Source of the DNA: Methylorubrum aminovorans
Lineage (GTDB): Bacteria > Pseudomonadota > Alphaproteobacteria > Rhizobiales > Beijerinckiaceae
Length of the DNA: 64,000 bases
NCBI RefSeq assembly: GCF_022179725.1
Contig: NZ_BPRC01000001.1
Location: forward strand, 868,001-932,000
Direction of reading: 5' to 3'
The position numbers and the translations under genes were made by a program. A model generated the notes under the pieces. The model was not told the origin of the DNA, made no database searches, and saw only the letters and a list, made by a program, of their open reading frames with translations. Of the stretch, positions 38,760 to 46,553 are shown one piece after another; position 1 is the stretch's first letter; every line of letters begins with the position of its first letter.

Positions 38760-40076
38760 ATGCGCATCGCAATCATTGGCTCGGGCTATGTCGGCCTCGT
38801 CTCGGGCGCCTGCCTCGCCGATTTCGGCCACGAGGTCGTCTGCATCGACAAGGATCCCGACAAGATCGAAGCCCTCAACCAGGGCCGCATGCCGATCTAC
38901 GAACCCGGCCTCGATGCCCTCGTCGCCGAGAACGTCCGCGCCAGACGCCTCGGATTCTCTACAGACCTCAGACCCGCCGTGGCGCAGGCCCAGGCCGTGT
39001 TCATCGCGGTGGGCACCCCGTCGCGCCGCGGCGACGGCTTTGCCGACCTCTCCTACGTCTACGCCGCAGCGCGCGAGATCGCCGAGGCGCTCACCGGCTA
39101 TGCCGTGGTCGTCACCAAATCGACCGTCCCCGTCGGCACCGGCGACGAGGTCGAGCGCATCCTGCGCGAGGCCCGCCCCGACCTCGATGTCGGCGTCGCC
39201 TCCAACCCCGAATTCCTGCGCGAGGGCGCGGCCATCGGCGACTTCAAGCGGCCCGACCGCATCGTCATCGGCGCCGAGGATGCCCGCGCGGCCGCCGTCA
39301 TGCAGGAGGTCTACCGCCCGCTCTACCTCAACCAGGCGCCGATCCTGCTCACCGGACGGCGCACGGCCGAGCTGACCAAGTACGCCGCCAACGCGTTCCT
39401 GGCCACCAAGATCACCTTCATCAACGAGATCGCGGATCTCTGCGAGCAGGTCGGTGCCAACGTGCAGGAGGTCGCCCGCGGCATCGGGCTCGACAACCGC
39501 ATCGGCTCGAAGTTCCTGCATGCGGGGCCGGGCTATGGCGGCTCGTGCTTCCCGAAGGACACGCTGGCGCTGGTGAAGACGGCGCAGGATTACGGCACGC
39601 CGGTGCGGATCGTCGAGACGGTGGTGGCGGTCAACGACCAGAGGAAGCGGGCGATGGCGCGCAAGGTGATCGCGGCCTGCGGCGGCTCGGTGCGGGGCAA
39701 GCGGGTGGCTTTACTCGGCCTGACGTTCAAGCCGAACACCGACGACATGCGCGACGCGCCCTCGCTATCGATCATCGCCGGGCTGCAGGATGCGGGGGCG
39801 CGGATCGTGGCCTACGATCCGGAGGGGATGGAGCAGGCGCGGCCGCTGCTGCAGGGCGTGGCTTACGCCGAGGACGCCTATGGCTGCGCGGAAGGGGCGG
39901 ACGCGCTGGTGATCGTCACCGAGTGGAACGCGTTCCGGGCGCTCGATCTGGCGCGGCTGAAGGGGCTGATGGCCGCCCCCGTCCTCGTCGATCTGCGCAA
40001 TGTCTACGCGCCGGACGAGGCCCGCCGCCACGGCCTGCGCCATATCGGCGTCGGCGCGCTGGCGGGCGACGACTGA
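38760..40076 (+). CDS. ugd: UDP-glucose 6-dehydrogenase
   Basis: 438 aa. RIAIIGSGYVGLVSGACLADFGHEVVCIDKD (NAD-binding), VVVTKSTVPVGTGDEV, SNPEFLREGAAIGDFKRPDRIVIG, KYAANAFLATKITFINEIADLCE, and the catalytic cysteine block LHAGPGYGGSCFPKDTLAL. It oxidises UDP-glucose to UDP-glucuronate. The downstream GLTFKPNTDDMRDAPSL and C-terminal UDP-binding domain are complete. Works with the epimerase gene just upstream. Confidence 0.97.
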   Translation: MRIAIIGSGYVGLVSGACLADFGHEVVCIDKDPDKIEALNQGRMPIYEPGLDALVAENVRARRLGFSTDLRPAVAQAQAVFIAVGTPSRRGDGFADLSYVYAAAREIAEALTGYAVVVTKSTVPVGTGDEVERILREARPDLDVGVASNPEFLREGAAIGDFKRPDRIVIGAEDARAAAVMQEVYRPLYLNQAPILLTGRRTAELTKYAANAFLATKITFINEIADLCEQVGANVQEVARGIGLDNRIGSKFLHAGPGYGGSCFPKDTLALVKTAQDYGTPVRIVETVVAVNDQRKRAMARKVIAACGGSVRGKRVALLGLTFKPNTDDMRDAPSLSIIAGLQDAGARIVAYDPEGMEQARPLLQGVAYAEDAYGCAEGADALVIVTEWNAFRALDLARLKGLMAAPVLVDLRNVYAPDEARRHGLRHIGVGALAGDD

Positions 40077-40097
40077 CCGGAGGATTGCCCTCTGGCC

Positions 40098-40442
40098 TCA
40101 GCGCGCCGCGCGGCGGGCGAGCAGGAGATGCAGCCCCTGCGCGGCAAGGCCGCCGATCATCGCCGCGCCGCCCTTGACCAGAAAATCGATCACCCGTCCG
40201 TGGCGGCTCACGGTCAGGCCCTGCGCCGCTTCGAGGGCGCCGGCGAGGGCGACTGCCGCGATGAGGGCCAGCCCCCAGCGCCGCGGATAGGAGAGCGCGA
40301 GCAGAAAGCCGAACAGGGCGTAGGCGCCGGCCCGCTCCAGGTTCGGCGAGGCGATGACCGGACGCGCCTCGAGCGGCGAGAGCGTCACGGCGACGAGGCC
40401 GATGGCCACGATCCACGCCATCAGGCGAACAAGCGTCAGCAT
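40098..40442 (-). CDS. VanZ-like small membrane protein
   Basis: 114 aa with about four hydrophobic helices (LMAWIVAIGLVAVTLSP, AYALFGFLLALSY, WGLALIAAVALAGALEAAQ, FLVKGGAAMIGGLAAQGLHLLL). The pattern TLSP-x(n)-ERAGAYALFG-x(n)-ALEAAQGLTVSRHGRVIDFLVKGGAAMIG is that of VanZ-like/DUF2809-type proteins. Function unknown. The ATG at 40442 is chosen; a TTG 18 bases upstream is possible. Convergent with ugd, 21 bases apart. Confidence 0.75.
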   Translation of the reverse strand: MLTLVRLMAWIVAIGLVAVTLSPLEARPVIASPNLERAGAYALFGFLLALSYPRRWGLALIAAVALAGALEAAQGLTVSRHGRVIDFLVKGGAAMIGGLAAQGLHLLLARRAAR

Positions 40443-40513
40443 AGGATCAGGTGCGCGCAAGCCGTCGCTGCGGTCAAGCGAGACCTGCGCGCCTCAGGTG
40501 TCGTCCGCCGGGC

Positions 40514-40594
40514 TTATTCCACCGATGACGCGATCAGCGTGAACAGAAGCCCGAGCGCGAGGTTGCAGGCGAGCAGGATCAGGAACAGGGTCAT
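40514..40594 (-). CDS. 26-residue single-pass membrane peptide
   Basis: MTLFLILLACNLALGLLFTL continues for six more residues (IASSVE) to a TAA. It is an almost wholly hydrophobic helix with one cysteine and an acidic C-terminal end. GTGAGG sits 5 bases before the ATG and overlaps the stop codon of the upstream small secreted-protein gene, so the two are translationally coupled. No family can be assigned at this size. Similar one-helix peptides regulate membrane transporters or kinases. Real coding status is supported by the ribosome-binding site and the operon placement only. Confidence 0.5.
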   Translation of the reverse strand: MTLFLILLACNLALGLLFTLIASSVE

Positions 40595-40601
40595 CACCGC
40601 C

Positions 40602-40826
40602 TCACGCCACGCAGGTCAGGACGATGTAGGGCCAGCGCGGCGGACATGATGCCCGCGCCGCTCTCTGAGACGTCTGCGGGCTGCGGCCCGCCTCCTGTCC
40701 GGGCGCTGATCGGGCATCCTCGGAACGGCGCTCCGATCCGCCGCCCGTCGCCGCAAGGCCGGGAGCCGAGCCGGACACGATCAGAAGGATCGAAGCGGCC
40801 CGGGCTGCGATAGCGATCTTCGGCAT
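40602..40826 (-). CDS. Small exported hypothetical protein
   Basis: 74 aa. Signal peptide MPKIAIAARAASILLIVSGS, cleaved near GLAA; the mature part is serine/arginine-rich with a terminal pair of cysteines (SCPPRWPYIVLTCVA) that could form a disulphide. The 26-residue membrane peptide gene begins 7 bases after its stop. Function unknown. Confidence 0.55.
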   Translation of the reverse strand: MPKIAIAARAASILLIVSGSAPGLAATGGGSERRSEDARSAPGQEAGRSPQTSQRAARASCPPRWPYIVLTCVA

Positions 40827-41026
40827 CTTTCCCCTCGCGACGTCTTCGTTTCGCAAGAAGCGAGTTAGCCCTGACTGTTTGCGGCCATGTTGCGTGAAAT
40901 GTTGCGTCCTCTCCGCCGACTGGCGGTTGCGGTGGCGCAACGCGGTCCGGCGGCCCCCGGCGGCAAGATCTGTTTGGGGATGTACGCTACTACTTAAGCG
41001 CAAATGATGCCGGATATCCCTAATTT

Positions 41027-41043
41027 GGAGGATGAAATCCTCC
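41027..41043. repeat. Short perfect hairpin GGAGGAT-GAA-ATCCTCC
   Basis: A 7-bp perfect stem with a 3-base loop in an AT-richer stretch (40980-41060). The left arm is itself a strong Shine-Dalgarno-like sequence that would be masked in the folded RNA. It lies upstream of the doubtful small frame at 41144. Function unknown. Confidence 0.4.
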
Positions 41044-41143
41044 TGAAATCGTTGCCTGCTTTCATCGTTGGGGCACGGGCTGCCGTGACACCGGGGGTGC
41101 GCCGAGGGGGCGTTCCGGTAGCGGCGGAGGAGCCCTGAGGGGG

Positions 41144-41377
41144 ATGGTCATGGTCAGGAATGGGGCGGTTCATCCGCGCTGGGTTTTGCGCAGGGACGAG
41201 CGGCGGGCCGGACGCTACGAGGGTGACAAGGTGGTGCGGTGGATCGCACGCCCAACCCTGATGAAAGGGCGCGCGAAGGGACCGGCGAACTCTGAAGCGG
41301 GAGACGGCGCCGCGGGTTACGCCGCGTCATCCCGCCCGAACGGCTTCACGGGTTTGCGGATCGTCTCCGACACCTGA
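41144..41377 (+). CDS. Doubtful small basic protein
   Basis: 77 aa, arginine-rich (HPRWVLRRDERRAGRYEGDKVVRWIARPTL), with no recognisable domain. GGGGG lies directly against the ATG and GGAGGAG about 12 bases upstream. The region from 40827 to 41662 has no better gene, so this is listed as a possibility only; base composition alone could produce this frame. Confidence 0.22.
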   Translation: MVMVRNGAVHPRWVLRRDERRAGRYEGDKVVRWIARPTLMKGRAKGPANSEAGDGAAGYAASSRPNGFTGLRIVSDT

Positions 41378-41448
41378 TCCGGAGACGAGGATCGCAGGGC
41401 GCGCGGCCATCGCCGAAGACGGGCGCGAACCCTGATCGCGCAGCCATC

Positions 41449-41476
41449 GCGCCGGTGTTTCCAACGACACCGGCGC
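41449..41476. repeat. Inverted repeat, 10-bp perfect stem
   Basis: GCGCCGGTGT (41449-41458) pairs with ACACCGGCGC (41467-41476) over an 8-base loop. A TTTT lies about 15 bases downstream on the plus strand. It is in the gene-poor stretch before the gene at 41663 and could terminate a short transcript or form a 5' leader structure. Confidence 0.45.
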
Positions 41477-41662
41477 GGAGCCACGGTTTTGACAAAGCGT
41501 GCAGACCGGAAGATGCGCCGGCCGGTGTCGTCGGTCTTCGAGCCGGATCCGTGAGGATTGAGGCCTGACACGACGCCGGAATCTCTTGGCAAGCTCTTCG
41601 GCTCGGTCCATGCTTCCCTTCGACAGCCGCCGGATAACGCGGCGGCATCGGAGGTTCGCCCC

Positions 41663-41935
41663 ATGCTCGCCGCCAACCGCCTGGTCAAATCCGCCTGGAT
41701 CGCCGTCGATATCACCAAGGACCGCGCCGAACGCGTCCTCGTGGTCGAGGCCTACATCGCCGTCAGCCCGCTTGAGAAGGACTTCGACGCCCACCGCTAC
41801 GAGAAGGTCGTGGAGGATGTGCGCCGCGTTCTCGCCGAGCATCCCGAGATCGACCGGGCCTCGATCCTGAGCATGCACCGGGATGCCGGCTGCACGGCCC
41901 TGTTCCGCAGCCAGCCCGCGCACGCTGCCGTGTGA
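41663..41935 (+). CDS. Hypothetical protein
   Basis: 90 aa, soluble. AANRLVKSAWIAVDITKDRAERVLVVEAYIAVSPLEKDFDAHRYEKVVEDVRRVLAEHPEIDRASILSMH has regular alternation suggesting an alpha/beta fold; codon use matches the host. No family recognised. The ATG at 41663 is the start most consistent with the composition shift; the frame is open further upstream to 41558. Confidence 0.55.
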   Translation: MLAANRLVKSAWIAVDITKDRAERVLVVEAYIAVSPLEKDFDAHRYEKVVEDVRRVLAEHPEIDRASILSMHRDAGCTALFRSQPAHAAV

Positions 41936-41959
41936 TCCCTTCGGGACCGGCCGGACCGA

Positions 41960-42280
41960 TCAATCGAGCGGCGCCTGGGACGGATCGGCGGGTCTCACCT
42001 CGCTGTGTCCGGGATTGCGCAGCCCCGGCGTGACGGTCGCGCCGCGCCGGCTGGCCTCGGCGCCCGCTGCGCAGCCCGAGCAGATCGAGCGGGCGGCGCG
42101 GTTGCTGCGCTCGGCGATCCGCCGGTCGAACTCGGCCTGACGCGCCATGGAATCCTCAGCGCTGCGGTGCGTGAGGATCGAGGTCTCCGCGGACGGAGCC
42201 GTAGCGGGGGCGGCCCGCTTCGCCGGGCCGGCCAGAGCCGGCGTGGCGAGAGCGAGCAGGGCGAGAAGGACTGAGCGCAT
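41960..42280 (-). CDS. Small exported hypothetical protein
   Basis: 106 aa. A signal peptide (MRSVLLALLALATPALAGPA, cleavage after ALA) is followed by an alanine/arginine-rich charged segment containing ARQAEFDRRIAERSNRAARSICSGC. The CSGC pair might bind a metal or form a disulphide. No family recognised. Convergent with the gene at 41663. Confidence 0.6.
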   Translation of the reverse strand: MRSVLLALLALATPALAGPAKRAAPATAPSAETSILTHRSAEDSMARQAEFDRRIAERSNRAARSICSGCAAGAEASRRGATVTPGLRNPGHSEVRPADPSQAPLD

Positions 42281-42436
42281 CGGTGGTCGCCTCTCTATGC
42301 GGACGGCCATCGCCGCCTGCCGGTGCCATCGGAGGCACCGAGGCTGACAGCGGAAAAACGGCCTCAAGACGGCCGCAAGGAGGCCTGCGTCCCTCAAGGC
42401 GGTGCGAGCGCCGTAGCGATCGTACCGGACCGGCTC

Positions 42437-43981
42437 TCACGCCCCGCGATGGGCTGCGTCGCCGCCGATGCCGTTGTCGAGGAATAGCCGGTAGGCCGGA
42501 TTGTCGGTCTCATCGACATAGGGATAGGCCAGCGCTTCGAGGACGGCGTCGAAGCGGGCGCGCTCGGCTGGGGGCACCTCGATTCCGGCCAGCACCCGGC
42601 CGTAATCGGCGCCGTGGTTGCGGTAGTGGAATAGGCTGATGTTGAACCCATCGCCCAAGGCCTCCAGGAACTTCATCAGCGCACCCGGCCGCTCCGGGAA
42701 CTGGAACCGGTAGAGCCGCTCGTCGGCGAGACCCGAGGCACGTCCGCCCACCATGTAGCGGACATGGACCTTGGCCATCTCGTTGTCGCTCATGTCGGCG
42801 ACGCGGTAACCGGCGGCCTCCAGGGCCGCGATCAGGTCGCGCTTCTCCGGCTTGCCACCGGGCAGGTTGATGCCGACGAAGATGCGCGCCTCGCTTCCCT
42901 TGGCGTAGCGGTAGTTGAACTCGGTGATCGCGCGGGGACCCAGGGCGCCAATGAAGGCGCGGTAGGCACCCGGCCGCTCGGGAATGGTCACGCCGAGCAG
43001 CACCTCGCGCTCCTCGCCGATCTCCGCCCGCTCGGCGATGTGGCGCAGGCGGTCGAAGTTGAGGTTGGCGCCCGACGAAATCGCCACCAGCGGCCCGGCG
43101 CCGGGATTGTCCGCCGCCCAGGCCTTGGCGCCGGCGAGACTCAGTGCGCCCGACGGCTCGGAGATCGCGCGGGTGTCGTCGAAGATGTCTTTCACCGCCG
43201 CGCACATCGCGTCGGTATCGACGGTGATCACCGCGTCGAGATGCTCGCGGCAGAGGCGGAAGGTCTCCTCGCCTGCCTGCCGCACCGCGACGCCGTCGGC
43301 AAACAGGCCGACGCTCGGTAGCATGACCCGGTCGTTCGCCCGGATCGCCTCGGCCATGGTGGCGGCGTCGTCCGGCTCCACGCCGATCACCTTGGTCTCG
43401 GGACGCAGGTACTTCACGAAGGTGGCGATGCCGGCGGCCAGGCCGCCGCCGCCGATCGGCACGAAGATCGCCTCGATCGGCCCGGTATGCTGGTGCAGGA
43501 TCTCCATGCCGATCGTGCCCTGGCCGGCGATCACCTCGGGATCGTCGAAGGGGTGGAGGAAGGTCAGGCCCCACTGCGCCTCCAGGCGCCGCGCCTCGGC
43601 CAGAGCCTCGTCGAAGGCATCGCCGTGCAGCACAACCTCGGCGCCCCGCGCCCGGCAGGCATCGACCTTGATGGCGGGCGTGGTGCGCGGCATCACGATC
43701 ACCGCGCGCACGCCGAGCTTGGCCGCGCCGAGGGCCACCCCCTGCGCGTGGTTACCGGCCGAGGCGCAGATCACGCCGTTTTCGAGCTGCTCCCGCGGCA
43801 GCGAAGCCATCTTGTTGTAGGCACCGCGCAGCTTGAACGAGAAGACCGGTTGCAGATCCTCGCGCTTGAGCAGAACGGGGCGGCCGAGCCGCTTGGTCAG
43901 GCGCGGCATCGGGTCGAGGGGGCTCTCGATCGCCACGTCGTAGACGCGGGCGGAGAGGATCTTTTTGATGTAGTCGGTCAC
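42437..43981 (-). CDS. ilvA: Biosynthetic threonine ammonia-lyase
   Basis: 514 aa, the long biosynthetic form. PLP lysine in PVFSFKLRGAYNKMASL, phosphate-binding glycine loop PIGGGGLAAGIA, plus ASAGNHAQGVA. The C-terminal ~180 residues hold two ACT-like regulatory domains (EVLLGVTIPERPGAYRAFI and YRFQFPERPGALMKFLEALG), through which isoleucine normally inhibits. It converts threonine to 2-oxobutanoate for isoleucine synthesis. Confidence 0.97.
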   Translation of the reverse strand: MTDYIKKILSARVYDVAIESPLDPMPRLTKRLGRPVLLKREDLQPVFSFKLRGAYNKMASLPREQLENGVICASAGNHAQGVALGAAKLGVRAVIVMPRTTPAIKVDACRARGAEVVLHGDAFDEALAEARRLEAQWGLTFLHPFDDPEVIAGQGTIGMEILHQHTGPIEAIFVPIGGGGLAAGIATFVKYLRPETKVIGVEPDDAATMAEAIRANDRVMLPSVGLFADGVAVRQAGEETFRLCREHLDAVITVDTDAMCAAVKDIFDDTRAISEPSGALSLAGAKAWAADNPGAGPLVAISSGANLNFDRLRHIAERAEIGEEREVLLGVTIPERPGAYRAFIGALGPRAITEFNYRYAKGSEARIFVGINLPGGKPEKRDLIAALEAAGYRVADMSDNEMAKVHVRYMVGGRASGLADERLYRFQFPERPGALMKFLEALGDGFNISLFHYRNHGADYGRVLAGIEVPPAERARFDAVLEALAYPYVDETDNPAYRLFLDNGIGGDAAHRGA

Positions 43982-44090
43982 GGACAGACTTTCGGCCGCG
44001 TCATCGGGCAGGGCTCGCCCGGGGACTTAGACCTTCCGCGGCCGGGATGCGAGGGGAGGGCCGGGACGGATCCCTCCGACCGAAACCGGA

Positions 44091-44666
44091 TCAGAGCCGG
44101 ATCCCGGCATGGACCTGCCCCGGATCGAAGGGAAAGGCGAAGGCGGCACCGATGCCGTCGCGGAAGATGCGCACGACCTGCGCCGCCGTGCTGCCGATGG
44201 TGATGCTCGCCCCGGCGGACAATGTATGGTCGAGCGCCAGCGCCGCGCCGGAGGCCGAGACGTTGATCAGCCGCCCCGGCAGGACGCGCCCATCCTCAAG
44301 GGTCACGAGCACGTCCTTGCGATCCGGGCTGATCCGCGGATGTGCGCGCGCCGGCTGCAGGGTGCGCTCCTGCTCACGGCTCAGCGCCAGCAGGGTGCGG
44401 GCGACCTCGGCCGCCCTCTGTCGGGATGCTTTGAGCCGGACCAAGAACAGCCTGTCGTCGGTTCTGACGACGCGGGCATCGACCTGGCCGATGTAGCGGA
44501 TGCTGCAGGTGATCTGCTCGTCGAGCGCCGGCTCGGCCGCCGAGCGGAAGCTGATGCCCTCCCGGGAGACATCCTGCGTCACCGCGTAGAAGTCGGGCTG
44601 CCGCCGACTCCAGCAGAGGGCTGGGAGGATCACGGTATAGAGATCGGGGGTGAGGTGCTCGGTCAT
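44091..44666 (-). CDS. PilZ-domain protein with two PilZ-like halves
   Basis: 191 aa. The second half (about residues 105-191) carries the c-di-GMP-binding signature: RAHPR (RxxxR) and NVSASGAAL (D/NxSxxG). The first half has a lone DxSxxG (DVSREGISF) without an upstream RxxxR, so it is probably a degenerate partner domain. A c-di-GMP effector for motility or surface polysaccharide is expected; no output domain is attached. The ATG at 44666 is chosen. Confidence 0.85.
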   Translation of the reverse strand: MTEHLTPDLYTVILPALCWSRRQPDFYAVTQDVSREGISFRSAAEPALDEQITCSIRYIGQVDARVVRTDDRLFLVRLKASRQRAAEVARTLLALSREQERTLQPARAHPRISPDRKDVLVTLEDGRVLPGRLINVSASGAALALDHTLSAGASITIGSTAAQVVRIFRDGIGAAFAFPFDPGQVHAGIRL

Positions 44667-44910
44667 GCTGCAACGTGTCGTCGGCACGTCACCTTGGAAG
44701 CACAGCCCTGAAGGGAAAACGGACAGAATTCCTCGACTTTTGCGGACTTTTTCACGGATGATGCGGCGCGGCGGATGTTCGCGAGCTGAGGCGAACATCA
44801 GGCCTCCGCCTCCGGACGATCTCGGCGCCCGCTACGGTCGGGCTCATCCGAAACCGGCGGCTTCCGATCCGGCCCTGTGTGATGAGACAGAATCAAGTCA
44901 TTGCGCGTGT

Positions 44911-44942
44911 GCTCGAACGAACGATAAATCATCGTTTCGAGC
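44911..44942. repeat. Bulged hairpin in the PilZ-slyX intergenic region
   Basis: GCTCGAA (44911-44917) pairs with TTCGAGC (44936-44942), and inside it ACGAT pairs with ATCGT, with a CGA bulge and AAATC loop. It sits in an AT-enriched 456-base divergent intergenic region (44667-45122) that must hold promoters for both genes. Candidate operator or leader structure. Confidence 0.45.
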
Positions 44943-45122
44943 GCGTCCTCTACATGACGGGCAAGCGTTCAATACAAGTCGCAATTTGAGCAGGCGCGTA
45001 TCCATGCCGAAAAGACATGCCGCTCATCCAAAATTGGCATGGCGGAAAATCGCGGCCTTTCCAGCCTTTGCTCACGGTGACGCCGGTTGTCAGGGACGGG
45101 GCGCCCCGCGCATGGTCGGCCA

Positions 45123-45341
45123 ATGAGCGACATTCCCCCCGATACCGACAGAATCGCGCGCCTCGAGATCCGGTTGACCGAGCAGGAGGCCGTGATCGAG
45201 GATCTGAACGCGGCCATCACCGCGCAATGGGGCGTCATCGATCGGCTCACCCGGCAGCTCGCACGGGTGCAAGAGCAGGTCGAGGAAAGCGCCTTTCGGT
45301 CCGCCAGCGGTGCGCCGGAGCCGCCGCCACCGCACTATTGA
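45123..45341 (+). CDS. slyX: SlyX family protein
   Basis: 72 aa. RIARLEIRLTEQEAVIEDLNAAITAQWGVIDRLTRQLARVQEQVEE is the SlyX coiled coil, ending with the characteristic proline-rich PEPPPPHY tail. Function of SlyX is unknown. The ATG at 45123 gives the standard length. Confidence 0.92.
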   Translation: MSDIPPDTDRIARLEIRLTEQEAVIEDLNAAITAQWGVIDRLTRQLARVQEQVEESAFRSASGAPEPPPPHY

Positions 45342-45414
45342 TATCGGATCGGTATCGGTTGTCGTGTCGATCGTCGGGTGGTCGTATCGCGCCGGAGGAG
45401 CGAAGGAGAGCAGG

Positions 45415-45741
45415 ATGATGCGCAGGGCGGTGCCGTGTCTCGGCTTTTGTCTCGTCCTGGTGCCTCTTCTTGCGGGCACTCGCCCGGCGAGTGCATTCGA
45501 GCGCGCACCGCAACCCTCCGAGACGCCGATGGAGGCCTGCCCGAGCCAGGGGAGGGGCTTCATCCGGATTCCCGGCACGACGACCTGCATCCGTCTGTCC
45601 GGCCGGGTCAGAACCGGCGCTGATATCGGCACAAGCCGGACCGCCCCCTCATTGCAGGGCCGCATCGCGGTCGATACCCGCAGCGAGTCCGCCCTGGGGC
45701 CGGTGCGCAGCTTCGTGCGGATCGAGGCCGGGCACCACTGA
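45415..45741 (+). CDS. Short porin-like exported protein
   Basis: 108 aa. A signal peptide (RRAVPCLGFCLVLVPLLAGTRPASA) is followed by CPSQGRGFIRIPGTTTCIRLSGRVRTGADI, the N-terminal signature of the alphaproteobacterial porin family (CP.yGaGFy.IPGTdTCirigG). The rest of the beta barrel, normally over 300 residues, is absent; the frame ends after VDTRSESALGPVRSFVRIEAGHH. It is a truncated porin relative or a small protein that reuses the porin plug-like motif. Confidence 0.7.
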   Translation: MMRRAVPCLGFCLVLVPLLAGTRPASAFERAPQPSETPMEACPSQGRGFIRIPGTTTCIRLSGRVRTGADIGTSRTAPSLQGRIAVDTRSESALGPVRSFVRIEAGHH

Positions 45742-45779
45742 TCGACGTCGTCTCGGCGACGGCGCCAGGCCGGATCATA

Positions 45780-45816
45780 CCAAATCCGGTCGATCCCAGC
45801 GGGATGGCGGATTTGG
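45780..45816. terminator. Inverted repeat between convergent porin-like and dksA genes
   Basis: CCAAATCCG (45780-45788) pairs perfectly with CGGATTTGG (45808-45816), with an inner ATCCC/GGGAT stem. It lies between the 3' ends of the porin-like gene and dksA, the right position for a shared terminator, though no T-run follows. Confidence 0.5.
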
Positions 45817-45880
45817 CCCTCGCTCAAGCGCCGCGCAGGCTTGCTGATACACTCCCCGCTCTGATCAAGCGGACACGGTA

Positions 45881-46300
45881 TCAGTCGTCGCGGTAGACGC
45901 GCTCGCGGCGCTCGTGGCGCTCCTGCGCCTCCAGGGACAGGGTCGCGATCGGCCGCGCATCGAGGCGCTTGAGGGAGATCGGCTCGCCGGTCTCCTCGCA
46001 GAAGCCGTAGGAGCCCTCCTCAAGCCGGGCCAAAGCCGCGTCGATCTTGCTCGTCAGCTTGCGCTGGCGGTCGCGGGCGCGCAGCTCGATCGCACGATCC
46101 GTCTCGGAGGATGCGCGGTCGGCGAGATCGGGATGGTTCTCGTTCTCGCTCTGAAGCGCGCTGAGAGTATCCTGCGCCTCGCGCAAGATTTCGCTCTTCC
46201 AATTGAGCAGCTTGCGACGAAAGTACTCGCGCTGCCGCTCATTCATGAAGGGCTCGTCGTCGGAGGGCCTGTAGCCGTCCTCGATCGTGACCTTCGCCAT
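45881..46300 (-). CDS. dksA: RNA polymerase-binding transcription factor DksA
   Basis: 139 aa. The N-terminal coiled-coil hairpin (MNERQREYFRRKLLNWKSEILREAQDTLSALQ to RKLTSKIDAALARLEEGSYGF) would insert into the secondary channel of RNA polymerase; the tip acidic residues lie in ENHPDLADRASSETD. The zinc-finger region reads GFCEETGEPISLKRLDARPIATLSLEAQERHER and has only one of the four classical cysteines, the low-cysteine form usual in alphaproteobacteria. It mediates the stringent response with ppGpp. Confidence 0.95.
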   Translation of the reverse strand: MAKVTIEDGYRPSDDEPFMNERQREYFRRKLLNWKSEILREAQDTLSALQSENENHPDLADRASSETDRAIELRARDRQRKLTSKIDAALARLEEGSYGFCEETGEPISLKRLDARPIATLSLEAQERHERRERVYRDD

Positions 46301-46553
46301 CGTCTTGTCCTCGCGCTCCCTGCCGGTCAGCGGCGATCTGGGGCGAGGCTATAATCGAGCCGGGCAAGCTCTACAACGCGCGGATGCCGCCATGCACCGT
46401 CTCGCGCGAAAAGCTCCCGCGATGCGGCAAAGACGACACGCTCAGGTGGCCGTTGACGCGACATGAGGTTGTTCCGCGGCGTGACGCAGCACGCGTGAGA
46501 TGGACGGCGGTGCCACCGGCCCGGCCTGTCGCGGAAACCGGGTCCGCTCCGGT

